Positions 44,279 to 53,305 of a stretch of DNA of 53,486 nt are shown here, piece after piece. Numbering within the stretch: position 1 is the stretch's first letter; every line of letters starts with the position of its first letter. Origin of the DNA: Vallitalea sp. Its GTDB lineage: Bacteria; Bacillota; Clostridia; Lachnospirales; Vallitaleaceae. The notes under the pieces were generated by a model, which searched no databases, was not told the DNA's origin, and worked only from the letters and a program-made list of their open reading frames with translations. Location of the stretch: positions 1-53,486 of the forward strand of contig JAOASG010000039.1 of the NCBI GenBank assembly GCA_025210235.1. Direction: 5' to 3'. A program made the position numbers and the translations under genes.

Positions 44279-44413
44279 ATGTCAAAAGACAGTCAGCCAG
44301 ACAAAAAAAAAGCTAGAATGGAGAAATGTAATTACCAAACACCTATTACAAAAGAAAATATGAATCATAATCCTAATAGAAAAAAACATTCAATCAAAAA
44401 TAATGATGTATAA
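44279..44413 (+). CDS. Very small basic protein, unknown
   Basis: 44 residues with a strong site (TGGAGGGATAATC) before the ATG. The sequence MSKDSQPDKKKARMEKCNYQ, then TPITKENMNHNPNRKKHSIK is hydrophilic and rich in Lys/Asn, with one Cys and no membrane segment or obvious motif. The good ribosome binding site, the proper distance to a terminator (44447) and the lack of overlap support it as a real gene. Lys- and Asn-rich proteins of this size are often sporulation or stress products in Clostridia, but this is a guess. Confidence 0.6.
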   Translation: MSKDSQPDKKKARMEKCNYQTPITKENMNHNPNRKKHSIKNNDV

Positions 44414-44446
44414 TATAATTATTACTTATAGTATAAAATAAATTGC

Positions 44447-44490
44447 TAAGCCATATATTAGGAGGTATCCTATTAATATGGCTTTAAGTA
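44447..44490 (+). terminator. Hairpin terminator
   Basis: TAAGCCATAT...TAGGA pairs with TCCTA...ATATGGCTTTA. It is followed by TATATTTATTTT. Confidence 0.7.
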
Positions 44491-44582
44491 TATTTATTTT
44501 AAAAAATGACAGAGTTAAGATACTTATAACTACATAAATATAGAATAATAAGCTCGGGAACATGGCAACATATCACAGATAA

Positions 44583-44627
44583 AATATGTTATAATAATTT
44601 TAATGCTTAATTAATATGTTATAATAA
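44583..44627 (+). promoter_or_regulatory. Tandem -10 elements before the flavodoxin-like gene
   Basis: The 15-base word AATATGTTATAATAA occurs twice (44583-44597, 44613-44627), each giving a -10 box TATAAT with TG just upstream, 30 bases apart. The -35 boxes are weak, so these would be extended -10 promoters. Confidence 0.5.
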
Positions 44628-44656
44628 AAGAAATAGTAAAAAATGGAGGTAAATTA

Positions 44657-45229
44657 ATGAAAGTAGTTGGTTTTAACGGAAGTCCAAGAAAGAATGGAAA
44701 TACATATACACTACTTAAAACAGTACTTGATGAACTTGAAAAAGAAGGTATTGAAACAGAATTAATACATGTAGGAGATAGAAGCATACATGGATGTATT
44801 GGTTGTGGAATGTGTAGAAAAAATAGTAATAATAAATGTGTATTTAATGATGATATAGTAAATGAATGTATTGATAAAATGATAGATGCAGATGGTATAA
44901 TTCTAGGATCACCAGTATATTTTGCAGATTTATCATCACAGATGAAAGCATTTATAGATAGAGTTGGATTTGTGACACGTCCAGATAGATTGCTTAAAAG
45001 AAAAGTATGTGCATCAGTTGTATCTCAGAGAAGAAATGGATCTATAGCAGCTTTTAATACTATGAATAATTTATTTACAATATCTGAATCAATAGTCGTT
45101 GGTTCAAGTTATTGGAATCAAGGAATAGGAGGAGCAGCAGGTGACGTAATTAATGATCATGAAGGATTAGAAATCATGAAAACTCTAGGTACTAATATGG
45201 CATGGTTATTACATAAAACTGTAGAATAG
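44657..45229 (+). CDS. Flavodoxin-family NAD(P)H-dependent oxidoreductase
   Basis: 190 residues. The FMN-binding loop GFNGSPRKNGNTYTLLKTVL is at the N-terminus. A Cys-rich loop CIGCGMCRKN (residues about 53-62) and GIILGSPVYFADLSSQMKAF, then IDR are typical of iron-sulfur flavoprotein-like (ISF) and NADPH:FMN reductase proteins. The CxxCxxC is short of a full 4-Cys cluster motif unless the later Cys (NNKC) completes it, which would make it an ISF-type protein. The start follows ATGGAGGTAA. It is monocistronic. Confidence 0.85.
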   Translation: MKVVGFNGSPRKNGNTYTLLKTVLDELEKEGIETELIHVGDRSIHGCIGCGMCRKNSNNKCVFNDDIVNECIDKMIDADGIILGSPVYFADLSSQMKAFIDRVGFVTRPDRLLKRKVCASVVSQRRNGSIAAFNTMNNLFTISESIVVGSSYWNQGIGGAAGDVINDHEGLEIMKTLGTNMAWLLHKTVE

Positions 45230-45241
45230 TAAAAAATACAA

Positions 45242-45282
45242 TTAAGCTTGAGAATTATATGTATTCTTAGGCTTTTTTTATG
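45242..45282 (+). terminator. Intrinsic terminator
   Basis: AAGCTTGAGAAT pairs with ATTCTTAGGCTT around TATATGT, followed by TTTTTTAT. Confidence 0.8.
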
Positions 45283-45442
45283 TATAAAAATAATGAAAGT
45301 ATTAATTATCTTAATAGGATTAGAGTTAGCATATGTGTATAATTGATAAACGGTGAGATTAGCAACATAGATCAGTATATTTATGAATAATATTATACAA
45401 AAAGGTTACAATAAATATGATTAATTCAAAAGGAGGTATATT

Positions 45443-45628
45443 ATGGAGTTATCAACAAAAGATTGTTTGAAAAAAGCAATATTAGATTCACAAGAAAAAA
45501 TTCGTGACTACGAAACTCATTCAAAAAATATACAAGATGAAGAAGTATCTAATTGCTTCAAAAAGTTTGCTGAACAAGAAGGTGAACAAGCAGCACAATT
45601 ACAAGAATTACTTAATAAATGTGAATAA
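45443..45628 (+). CDS. Small helical protein, rubrerythrin-like fragment family
   Basis: 61 residues, start after AAAAGGAGG. Two helices carry repeated acidic and His residues (IRDYETHSKNIQDEEV, FKKFAEQEGEQAAQLQEL). The second helix pattern (EQEGEQAAQL) recalls the E-x-x-H-like metal helices of ferritin-like proteins, but the His is missing, so iron binding is doubtful. Similar short proteins are common in Clostridia as single genes. It could dimerise into a four-helix bundle. Confidence 0.65.
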   Translation: MELSTKDCLKKAILDSQEKIRDYETHSKNIQDEEVSNCFKKFAEQEGEQAAQLQELLNKCE

Positions 45629-45896
45629 TAGATATTAGAGTGGGGCTATCTTATAAGGCTCCTTTTCTATATTTATTGTAAAAATCTTTTATAGATGTTT
45701 ACTATGGAATGACTAAATATAGAGTCATATGTCCTTGAAAAGATATTATAGATTTGATATAATAATTTTATTGATTTTGATTGAATAATAAAAAAATTAA
45801 GCCAATAATTACAAAAAGAACGATAGAATCTTTCTAATAATGACATTGCTATCTTTAGAAAGATAATTATAATTTTAGATTCAGAAAGGAGAAAGT
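45629..45896. other. Intergenic region with hairpin
   Basis: GGGGCTATCTTATAAG near 45644 resembles one MITE end without its partner. CTTTCTA...TTAGAAAG (about 45832-45862) is an inverted repeat just upstream of the transaldolase gene and may be a terminator or leader structure. Confidence 0.4.
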
Positions 45897-46541
45897 ATGA
45901 AAATATTTATTGACACTGCTAATGTAAGTGAAATATCAGAAGCTAACAAAATGGGAATTATTTGTGGGGTTACGACTAATCCATCTTTGATTGCCAAAGA
46001 GGGAAGAGATTTTAAAGAAGTTGTTACGGAGATAACTAATATAGTAGATGGGCCAATAAGTGCTGAAGTAATAAGTCTTGAAGCCGAGGGTATGGTAGAA
46101 GAAGCTAGGGAACTTGTTAAGATACATAAAAACATAGTGATCAAAATCCCTATGACAATTGAAGGATTAAAAGCTGTAAAAGTTCTTACAACAGAAGGAA
46201 TTAAAACTAACGTTACATTAATATTCTCATCAACACAGGCTTTATTAGCAGCTAGAGCAGGAGCAACATATGTAAGCCCTTTTATAGGTAGATTAGATGA
46301 TATTGATACAAAAGGAATGACTCTTGTAGAAGATATTGCAGAGATTTTCTCCATTCATAATATAAGAACAGAAATTATAGCCGCAAGCATTAGAGGTCCT
46401 TTACATGCTTCCCAAGCAGCTCTTGCAGGTGCTGATATAGCTACTATTCCATATAAAGTATTATTACAGATGGCGAAACATCCACTTACAGATATTGGTA
46501 TAGAGAAATTTCTAAAAGACTGGGAAAGTGTTCCCAAATAA
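45897..46541 (+). CDS. Transaldolase-like/fructose-6-phosphate aldolase family (TalC/Fsa)
   Basis: 214 residues, the short single-domain class. It interconverts sugar phosphates in the non-oxidative pentose phosphate route. The Schiff-base Lys is residue 83 (NIVIKIPMT). [23 protein letters not shown] and [15 protein letters not shown] are classic. Near the C-terminus the usual SIRHPMHV reads [20 protein letters not shown], a His-to-Gly change inside a conserved stretch. Whether it acts as transaldolase or as fructose-6-phosphate aldolase cannot be told here. The start follows GAAAGGAGA, and a strong terminator follows at 46555. Confidence 0.9.
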   Translation: MKIFIDTANVSEISEANKMGIICGVTTNPSLIAKEGRDFKEVVTEITNIVDGPISAEVISLEAEGMVEEARELVKIHKNIVIKIPMTIEGLKAVKVLTTEGIKTNVTLIFSSTQALLAARAGATYVSPFIGRLDDIDTKGMTLVEDIAEIFSIHNIRTEIIAASIRGPLHASQAALAGADIATIPYKVLLQMAKHPLTDIGIEKFLKDWESVPK

Positions 46542-46554
46542 ATATAAACATTAA

Positions 46555-46577
46555 TAGGGGCTTTATAAGCCCCTAAA
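46555..46577 (+). terminator. Intrinsic terminator
   Basis: TAGGGGCTT pairs with AAGCCCCTA around TAT. The stem is perfect, with a weak T tail. Confidence 0.75.
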
Positions 46578-46730
46578 ATTATGAGGAATTTTCCTTTCTT
46601 CAAATCATACTATTCATACTAAAAAACAATGTAAATAGGATAGCTTGATGTTTTATTATTATTTTTGTATATTTTTTTTTAATAAGAAAATAATACTACA
46701 GAATACATTATTAAGGGAGGTAAGATATTT

Positions 46731-48209
46731 ATGTTTAATGAAATACAAGATAATAATTGTTATAAAAATCTATTAAATGGTAAATGGGTTACATCTGATT
46801 CAGAGAAAACAATATCTATTAAATCTCCAATAGATGATAAAGAAGTAGGAAACATACAAGCGATGACAAAAGAAGAAGTAGATATAGCAGTATTGGATGC
46901 AAAAAATGCATATCCTATTTGGGCAGATAAATCTGTAAGTGAAAGAGCAGATGTTATACACAAAGCAGCATCTATACTAGAAGAGAATGCAGATGAAATA
47001 GCAGAGATATTAGCTAAAGAAATAGCAAAAGATATTAAGAGCGCAAAATCTGAAGTTATAAGAACAGTAGATTTTATGAGGTTTACTGCTGATGAAGGTA
47101 AAAGAATACAAGGAGAAACACTGCAAGGAGATGGATTTCATGGATTCTCCAAAAATAAAATAGCTTTTGTAACAAGAGAGCCCCTTGGAGTAGTACTTGC
47201 TATATCTCCATTTAACTACCCTGTTAATTTATCAGCATCCAAAATAGCACCTGCTTTAATGGCAGGAAATAGTGTAGTATTTAAGCCACCAACACAAGGT
47301 TCTATCAGTGCACTACACCTTGCGAGAGTTTTTCAAGAAGCAGGTCTACCAGATGGTGTACTTAATACTATAACAGGAAAAGGATCAGAAATAGGAGACT
47401 ATATTATAACTAACCCAAATATCAATTTAATTAATTTTACAGGAAGTAGTGAAGTAGGAAAACATATATCTGAAATTACTAGTATGGTTCCAATGATAAT
47501 GGAGTTAGGCGGTAAAGATGCGGCAATAGTATTAGAAGATGCAGAACTTGATCATGCAGCAACTAATATAGTTAAAGGTGCGTTTAGTTATTCTGGACAA
47601 AGATGTACTGCATTGAAACGAGTGTTAGTACTTGAAAATATTGCAGATGAATTAGTAGAGTTAATTGTAGAACAAGTTTCTAAGTTACAAGTAGGAAACC
47701 CTTTTGATAATGCTACTATTACACCGTTAATTAATAATAAAGCAGCAAATTTTGTACAAGAATTAATAGATGACGCATTAAATAAAAATGCTACTTTGAA
47801 AATAGGTAATAAAAGAGAAAAAAACTTATTATATCCAACAGTTTTTGATAACGTTACAACTGATATGAGAATAGCATGGGAAGAACCATTTGGACCAGTA
47901 CTTCCAATTATTAGAGTGAAATCTATAGATGAAGCAGTAGATATTGCTAACGATTCTGAATATGGTTTGCAATCATCCATATTCACTAATGACATAGATG
48001 ATGCTTTTCATATTGCTAGATTATTGGAAGTTGGAACAGTACAGATTAACAATAAAACTGAAAGAGGACCAGATCATTTTCCGTTCTTAGGTGTAAAATC
48101 TTCTGGAATGGGAACTCAAGGTATTAGGTATAGTATTGAAGCAATGAGCAGACCAAAAGCAATTGTTGTTAATCTAAGAGAACGAAGTGATAAAGTTACA
48201 GATAAATAA
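46731..48209 (+). CDS. gapN: NADP-dependent non-phosphorylating glyceraldehyde-3-phosphate dehydrogenase
   Basis: 492 residues of the aldehyde dehydrogenase fold. It oxidises glyceraldehyde-3-phosphate directly to 3-phosphoglycerate, making NADPH and bypassing one ATP step of glycolysis. The catalytic Cys is residue 292 (GQRCTALKRV), the general base Glu is residue 258 (MELGGKDAAI), and the oxyanion Asn lies in SPFNYPVNL. QINNKTERGPDHFPFLG with the Arg/His for phosphate binding is characteristic of GapN rather than other ALDHs. The start follows AAGGGAGGTAAG. It is monocistronic; the neighbouring transaldolase is the other central-carbon gene. Confidence 0.92.
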   Translation: MFNEIQDNNCYKNLLNGKWVTSDSEKTISIKSPIDDKEVGNIQAMTKEEVDIAVLDAKNAYPIWADKSVSERADVIHKAASILEENADEIAEILAKEIAKDIKSAKSEVIRTVDFMRFTADEGKRIQGETLQGDGFHGFSKNKIAFVTREPLGVVLAISPFNYPVNLSASKIAPALMAGNSVVFKPPTQGSISALHLARVFQEAGLPDGVLNTITGKGSEIGDYIITNPNINLINFTGSSEVGKHISEITSMVPMIMELGGKDAAIVLEDAELDHAATNIVKGAFSYSGQRCTALKRVLVLENIADELVELIVEQVSKLQVGNPFDNATITPLINNKAANFVQELIDDALNKNATLKIGNKREKNLLYPTVFDNVTTDMRIAWEEPFGPVLPIIRVKSIDEAVDIANDSEYGLQSSIFTNDIDDAFHIARLLEVGTVQINNKTERGPDHFPFLGVKSSGMGTQGIRYSIEAMSRPKAIVVNLRERSDKVTDK

Positions 48210-48247
48210 TTTTATAAGAATATAATAATTTCAAATATATTAAAGAA

Positions 48248-48288
48248 AAAGACTAAGTTTAGCTCTAAACTAACCCTAGTCTTTCTTT
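48248..48288. terminator. Bidirectional terminator
   Basis: AAAGACTA (48248-48255) pairs with TAGTCTTT (48277-48284), with an inner GTTTAG/CTAAAC pair. It lies between convergent gapN and the helicase. Confidence 0.8.
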
Positions 48289-48295
48289 GTTTGGT

Positions 48296-49942
48296 TTATC
48301 TTCTTTTTTTGGTATTTGCTACTTCCATTGTAACGTTTTTACCTTTGATTCTTGATTTATTCATTGCGTCAATAACATTATTAGCGTATTTATCAGGAAC
48401 TTCTACAAAAGTATATTTATCATACATATCAATAGAACCAATTGAAGAACCTTTTATGTTTGATTCACCTGCAATTGCACCAACAATATCTCTAACTGCA
48501 ACTTTATGATTTTTACCGATATTTAGGTAAAGTCTAGCCATGCCTTTTTCTCTACCTCTATTGTTATTATCTCTTTTACCTCTTGGTTGTCTATTTCTTG
48601 TTCCATCAAAGTTACTTTGTCTTCTAGTTATTTCATAAGAAAGATTTTTATTATTTTCTTCTTGTAATTCTAGATTAGACATTAATAAGGCAATAGCTAT
48701 TTTATCAGAAGAATAACCTTTGTCATTTAACTTAGATATAATTCCTTCGTATTTACCAATGTCAGCTGATTCATCTATAGTATTAGCTAATGTCTCAATG
48801 TAAGTATCTATTTTTACAGCGTTTACTTTATTAATTGAAGGTATTTTTTTTCTTGGTATATCTTTTTTGATATATTTTATAATATTAGATATTCTTCTTG
48901 TCTCACTTTTTGAAACTAAAGTATATGAACTACCTTTTTTACCAGCTCTTCCAGTACGACCAATACGGTGAACATAATATTCTTCATTATCTGGAACGTC
49001 GTAGTTAAATACTGCCTCAACATTTTGTATATCAAGACCTCTAGCGGCTACATCAGTTGCGATTAATATACTAATAACACCTTTATTAAATTTGTTAAGT
49101 ACACTTAAACGAACGACTTGATTCATATCACCATGTATTTTGTCACATGCGTAACCATTTTCTTGAAGAATTTCTGTTACTTCATCAACACGTCTTTTAG
49201 TATTACAGAAAATCAATGATAATTTTGGATTATATACATTAATTAGTCTTTTTAATACTTCTAGTTTGTGATGTTCAAGAACATGATAATATCTTTGGTC
49301 GATAGTGTCAGTAGTTAACTCTTTTCTAGTGATTTTAATTAGCTTTGGATTTGATTGATAATTATGTGTAATGTCTAATATACTTTTTGGCATAGTTGCT
49401 GAGAATAAAATTGTTTGAATTTCATTAGGTATTTTGTTAAGTATAGTTTCGATATCTTCACGAAAACCCATATTAAGCATTTCATCAGCTTCGTCTAATA
49501 TAATTGAATTTACATGCTCAAGCTTAATAGTTTTTCTGTTCATATGGTCCATAAGTCGACCAGGAGTACCAATAATAACTTGTACACCTCTTTTTAATAC
49601 AGAAATTTGTCTGTAAATAGGTTCTCCACCGTATACGGCAGCGGATTTTATAGATGTATATTTTGTTAACTTCTTAAATTCATTACATACTTGTACTGCT
49701 AATTCTCTTGTAGGACATAATACTAATACTTGGGGTTTTTTGATTGTTGGATCTACTTTTTCTAATATTGGTATTGCAAAGGCTGCTGTCTTTCCCGTTC
49801 CTGTTTGTGATTGACCAATAATATCACTACCTGATAATATTGCTGGGATTGCTTTTCCTTGTATTTCAGTTGCTTCTGTAAAGCCCATATCAGTTATAGC
49901 TTTTAAAATATTATCAGAAATATTTAATTCATTAAAATTCAT
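48296..49942 (-). CDS. DEAD-box RNA helicase with DbpA-type RNA-binding domain
   Basis: 548 residues. The helicase core has a Q motif, SQTGTGKTAAFAIPIL (motif I), PTRELAVQV (Ia), LDEADEMLNMGF (II), SAT (III) and HRIGRTGRAGKKG (VI), in residues 1-370. A helical linker and a basic stretch follow (RQPRGKRDNNNRGREKG, residues about 450-466). The C-terminal domain (MARLYLNIGKNHKVAVRDIV, then GAIAGESNIKGSSIGSIDMY) is the DbpA/CsdA RRM-like fold that binds 23S rRNA. Ribosome assembly and cold tolerance are likely roles. The start follows AAGGATGATT, and the gene is monocistronic. Confidence 0.92.
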   Translation of the reverse strand: MNFNELNISDNILKAITDMGFTEATEIQGKAIPAILSGSDIIGQSQTGTGKTAAFAIPILEKVDPTIKKPQVLVLCPTRELAVQVCNEFKKLTKYTSIKSAAVYGGEPIYRQISVLKRGVQVIIGTPGRLMDHMNRKTIKLEHVNSIILDEADEMLNMGFREDIETILNKIPNEIQTILFSATMPKSILDITHNYQSNPKLIKITRKELTTDTIDQRYYHVLEHHKLEVLKRLINVYNPKLSLIFCNTKRRVDEVTEILQENGYACDKIHGDMNQVVRLSVLNKFNKGVISILIATDVAARGLDIQNVEAVFNYDVPDNEEYYVHRIGRTGRAGKKGSSYTLVSKSETRRISNIIKYIKKDIPRKKIPSINKVNAVKIDTYIETLANTIDESADIGKYEGIISKLNDKGYSSDKIAIALLMSNLELQEENNKNLSYEITRRQSNFDGTRNRQPRGKRDNNNRGREKGMARLYLNIGKNHKVAVRDIVGAIAGESNIKGSSIGSIDMYDKYTFVEVPDKYANNVIDAMNKSRIKGKNVTMEVANTKKRR

Positions 49943-50178
49943 TATTTAATCATCCTTAATTTTATTTATGTTATCTTGTATAACTAATCCATTATAGATG
50001 GTAATTATAAAAAAAGCAAGTTATAATTGAATATATATATATTTTAACCATTTTTTCTTTTATTAACTATTATGGTATGATAAAATGAATAGTATATATT
50101 ATTACATGTTTTATTAATAAATGAGATAATGTATATTACAATATACAAACTTTTGAATTTAATAAGAGGAGTGATTAT

Positions 50179-50856
50179 ATGAAAAAAAGAAATTTATTTG
50201 GTATATTTGTCATTGCAATTGGCGTAATTATTCTACTGGATAGATTAGGCATAATTGTTACTGATGATATATTAAGTACATATTGGCCAGTTGGACTTAT
50301 AGCAATAGGATTGATTAATATTACAGATAAGCATAGTTCAAAAACTTTTGCTGTTATACTGTTACTAGTAGGTGTTGTATTTCAGTTAAAAGAATTAAAT
50401 GTTACAGTTTTTAATAATATTGATATAACTGAATTTATATTTCCTGTAATAATTATTATAATTGGAGCATGGTTGTTAATACCTAAGACAAGTAAAAATT
50501 TAAGAAAAAATACAATATCAACTAGTTCAATTGATAATATGAGTATGTTTTCAGGCAGTGACATTATTAATGATTCTGAGAATTTTAAAGGAGGACATTT
50601 GACTGCCGCTTTTGGAGGAATTGATGTCGATCTTAGAAATGCTAATATAAGTAGCAATGAACCTGCTATAATTGATTCATTTGTTGCATTTGGTGGAATA
50701 GAGATAAAAGTTCCTATAGATTGGAAAGTACAAGTAAAGGGAATTCCATTATTTGGAGGTTGGAGTAATAAAACTGATAGGAATATTATTAACGCTGATA
50801 AAGTACTAATTGTTAAATGTTTTGTGTTATTTGGTGGTTTAGAAATTAAAAACTAA
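50179..50856 (+). CDS. LiaF-like cell-wall stress membrane protein
   Basis: 225 residues. The N-terminal 100 residues hold four membrane helices (LFGIFVIAIGVIILLDRLGI, YWPVGLIAIGLINI, FAVILLLVGVVFQL, FPVIIIIIGAWLLI), the LiaI/LiaF-like DUF5668 arrangement. Residues about 125-225 form the repetitive beta fold of the LiaF C-terminal domain (GSDIINDSENFKGGHLTAAF, GGIDVDLRNANI, AFGGIEIKVPIDW, LFGGLEIKN). LiaF damps the LiaRS wall-stress system in other Firmicutes. No LiaRS genes lie nearby, so the partner is elsewhere or absent. The start follows AGAGGAGTGATT. Confidence 0.85.
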   Translation: MKKRNLFGIFVIAIGVIILLDRLGIIVTDDILSTYWPVGLIAIGLINITDKHSSKTFAVILLLVGVVFQLKELNVTVFNNIDITEFIFPVIIIIIGAWLLIPKTSKNLRKNTISTSSIDNMSMFSGSDIINDSENFKGGHLTAAFGGIDVDLRNANISSNEPAIIDSFVAFGGIEIKVPIDWKVQVKGIPLFGGWSNKTDRNIINADKVLIVKCFVLFGGLEIKN

Positions 50857-50892
50857 AAGGTATTTTTGTGAATATTTTCCTTGATATTATTA

Positions 50893-50922
50893 AGTAGTAG
50901 TCTATAAGACTACTATTTTTAT
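50893..50922 (+). terminator. Intrinsic terminator
   Basis: TAGTAGTCT (50895-50903) pairs with AGACTACTA (50907-50915), followed by TTTTTAT. Confidence 0.85.
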
Positions 50923-51181
50923 ATTAATGTAGAAACTTCTTTTACTATATTTTTAGTAGTTTTTAATTGTATTTTAATAATTATGAACTATACTAACCTA
51001 GTAATATGTTATAAATTATATTGAGATTGCAAAAAAAATGAAAAAGTAACTTAGCATAGATTATATTAATTAATCAATATAATTTTATATTATTGGGCAT
51101 AATAGTATTCTATACATTTAGAAACGGAAGTTCTATTTTGAAATTTTAATTTACACATAATACTTGGGAAGGAGTGGTAAT
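50923..51181. other. AT-rich intergenic region
   Basis: About 260 bases hold no gene and no clear promoter boxes beyond AT-rich words. The ribosome binding site AAGGAG lies at 51171-51176. Confidence 0.4.
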
Positions 51182-51820
51182 GTGATAGATTGGTTAAAAG
51201 AATTATTAACACTTGGTCATTGGGTAGAGATGTTAAACGAAATACGCTCTATGGGAATGATAGCAGGTGTTGGACTTGCAATGATTGAAGCTTTTTTTCC
51301 ACCATTACCATTGATACTATTTGTCACAATCAATATTATGGCTTTTGGATTTTGGACAGGATATCTATACTCGTGGCTAGGATCTTGTATTGGCTCTATT
51401 ATTGTGTTTCTATTAATAAAAAAATTTGGACAAGAAAGATTCCAAAGTAAAATCGCAAATAATGAAAAAGTGTTTAATGTATTTCATTGGATAAAAGAAA
51501 AAGGATTCACACCTGTATTTTTCTTATTAACATTTCCATTTACTCCTTCAATCTTAGTATGTGGATTAGCTGCTTTAGCAGGTATTAAAAATAGAGAATA
51601 TATAAGCGCATTAGTTCTTGGAAAATTAATTATGATATTTTCATTAAGCTTCATAGGATTTAATGTGAAGGCATTTGTACAACAACCTCTTAAATCTATT
51701 TTATTAATTAGTTTTACGTGCTTAATATCTATTGTTGGTAAATATATGATTAAATTATTTGAAAAAAAACACGAAGAAACTATTACCGAAGAGGAGAAGA
51801 TTAAATCAAAAGCCGCATGA
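51182..51820 (+). CDS. TVP38/VTT-domain membrane protein
   Basis: 212 residues. The GTG at 51182 follows AAGGAG with a 5-base gap; the TTG at 51164 lies before that site and is rejected. Five or so membrane helices are visible, with the VTT/SNARE-associated motif IEAFFPPLPLILFVTINIMA (residues about 35-55), a GSCIGSIIVFLLIKKFGQER turn and the re-entrant TFPFTPSILVCGLAALAGI. The family is linked to lipid scrambling in eukaryotes and to unclear roles in bacteria (YdjX/YtxB-like). A charged tail (KKHEETITEEEKIKSKAA) is cytosolic. Confidence 0.8.
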   Translation: MIDWLKELLTLGHWVEMLNEIRSMGMIAGVGLAMIEAFFPPLPLILFVTINIMAFGFWTGYLYSWLGSCIGSIIVFLLIKKFGQERFQSKIANNEKVFNVFHWIKEKGFTPVFFLLTFPFTPSILVCGLAALAGIKNREYISALVLGKLIMIFSLSFIGFNVKAFVQQPLKSILLISFTCLISIVGKYMIKLFEKKHEETITEEEKIKSKAA

Positions 51821-51843
51821 ACTGAACATAAAGTAATAAAATA

Positions 51844-52036
51844 AAAGGTGCTGTCTCATAATACATTTTTCTTGAGGTTTGCAGTTTTTGAAAGAGTAGA
51901 CTAGATTTAGCTATTCATACCCTTAAACGTCCTGTTTAAAGGGTATGCGCTACGCCGTCCTGGCTTCGCTTGCCGCTAAACCTAGTCTATCTTTCTATAT
52001 ATTGACATTAAAAATGTATTATAAGACAGCACCTTT
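51844..52036. mobile_element. MITE-like palindromic element, copy A
   Basis: 193 bases with 27-base terminal inverted repeats that differ at one position (AAAGGTGCTGTCTCATAATA... against AAAGGTGCTGTCTTATAATA...). Two nested pairs lie inside: AGACTAGATTTAGC with GCTAAACCTAGTCT, and CATACCCTTAAAC with GTTTAAAGGGTATG. There is no coding capacity. It lies between two convergent genes and would fold as one long hairpin, so it may also act as their terminator. Confidence 0.85.
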
Positions 52037-52048
52037 AATAATATAAAT

Positions 52049-52852
52049 TTATGAATAAAAAGAATGATTATTAATTTTAATATAAAAAGAACGATTATTC
52101 ATTATCCAGAAGTTAGTGGATTTATTAGGATTTAAAAAATATAAACAATACCCTATGTTATTAGAGCCAGTTAGTGCAGATGTAGCAGCTTTAATACTTT
52201 CAGTTGAAGGAGTATTATAAATAGTACCATTTGCAACTGGAGAAAATTGTATTCCATAATTATTATCAAAAATAACTCCTTTTATAGAATTAGGAAAATC
52301 AGAACTTTTTTTACGATTAATAATAACGTTTGCTACCGCTAGTTTACCAGAGTACGGTTCTGCACTAGCTTCTGCTTCAACAATTCTTGATAACCAATGT
52401 AAATCTTCAGATGTATAGTTTTTGGGGGGATAGTCACTACTATTAATATACACTGAGGAGTTAAGCCACTGGACATTATATCCTAGAATTTCTGATATAA
52501 ATCGAACTGGTACAAAAGTTCTTCCAGACTTCAAACTTATTGGAGCGTCTATTTTATAGTTATTATTATTTACTGTTATAGTATTTGAACCAATAGGTAG
52601 TTTAATAGTAGTGTCATTAAAGATCAATGTAGCTACCTTTGACTTGTTATTCCATTGTATAGATGATGCATTAAGAGCTTCACCAATAAATCTTATAGGG
52701 ACAAAAGTACGACTATTGGCAATGTAAGGATTAACGTCTGGAGTTAAAACATTACCATTCACATAGATTGGTATTGTATTAGACGCCACCACATTAGTGG
52801 AGTTTATAAATATAAATAGCACAGAAAATGTTATTATTATTATACGTTTCAT
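52049..52852 (-). CDS. SleB-family cell wall hydrolase with copper-amine-oxidase-like domain
   Basis: 267 residues. Residues 1-24 are a Sec signal peptide (cleavage near VVASN). Residues about 28-138 are the copper amine oxidase N-terminal-like domain (two copies of TFVPIRFIGEAL/TFVPVRFISEIL), a wall-attachment module common in Clostridia. Residues about 150-267 are the SleB hydrolase domain with the motif RIVEAEASAEPYSGKLAVAN (catalytic Glu among 159/161), then VIINRKKSSDFPNSIKGVIF. SleB enzymes cleave cortex or wall peptidoglycan and are often germination proteins, and spore formers use several. The start follows GAGGTGGTTAG. Confidence 0.9.
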   Translation of the reverse strand: MKRIIIITFSVLFIFINSTNVVASNTIPIYVNGNVLTPDVNPYIANSRTFVPIRFIGEALNASSIQWNNKSKVATLIFNDTTIKLPIGSNTITVNNNNYKIDAPISLKSGRTFVPVRFISEILGYNVQWLNSSVYINSSDYPPKNYTSEDLHWLSRIVEAEASAEPYSGKLAVANVIINRKKSSDFPNSIKGVIFDNNYGIQFSPVANGTIYNTPSTESIKAATSALTGSNNIGYCLYFLNPNKSTNFWIMNNRSFYIKINNHSFYS

Positions 52853-53276
52853 CTAACCACCTCAATACAAAGTCTATCAAAGTAATTAGTAAATCTCAAT
52901 ATGGAATTAATGGAAACCAAAGAATATTGAAAATAAAACGATAGATTAATGCTATAAGACATTAAATACGTTGAAATGAGTTATTGGATTAAAAATGAGT
53001 GATATGACAATAAGATAAAAATAAGTATATTATTTGTAATTAATCTGAGTATGGATACAACCATTTTTTATGTTTAAGTTTATATTTTTATATATAATTT
53101 TCGGGTTATTATTATTATTTTAGATTATTATATTATAAAATATTGTAATTATATACATATAAATTATATTGAATATAATCAGCTATAAATGTGATGTTTG
53201 ATAGGGTTTAAGAGGTTCCTTTGAACCTTCAAAATAGAAGAAGAAAAAAACAATTTGAAAAATGTCAAAAAAAGCC
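52853..53276. other. Intergenic region upstream of the rRNA promoter
   Basis: About 420 AT-rich bases. GAGGTTC-CTTT-GAACCTT (about 53210-53227) is a hairpin that could end upstream reading. An A-rich stretch (53231-53273) just before the -35 box would act as an UP element. No gene is supported. Confidence 0.5.
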
Positions 53277-53305
53277 TTGACTTTGTTTGAGGCAGATGAT
53301 ATAAT
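53277..53305 (+). promoter_or_regulatory. Strong promoter of an rRNA operon
   Basis: TTGACT (53277-53282), a 17-base spacer ending in TGA, and TATAAT (53300-53305), with an A-rich upstream stretch. The transcript leads into an rRNA-type leader and off the window. Confidence 0.8.

Noticed and set aside
45881..46603. Reverse-strand frames opposite the transaldolase gene
   Set aside because: They are codon-bias shadows. The forward protein has its catalytic Lys and all family motifs.
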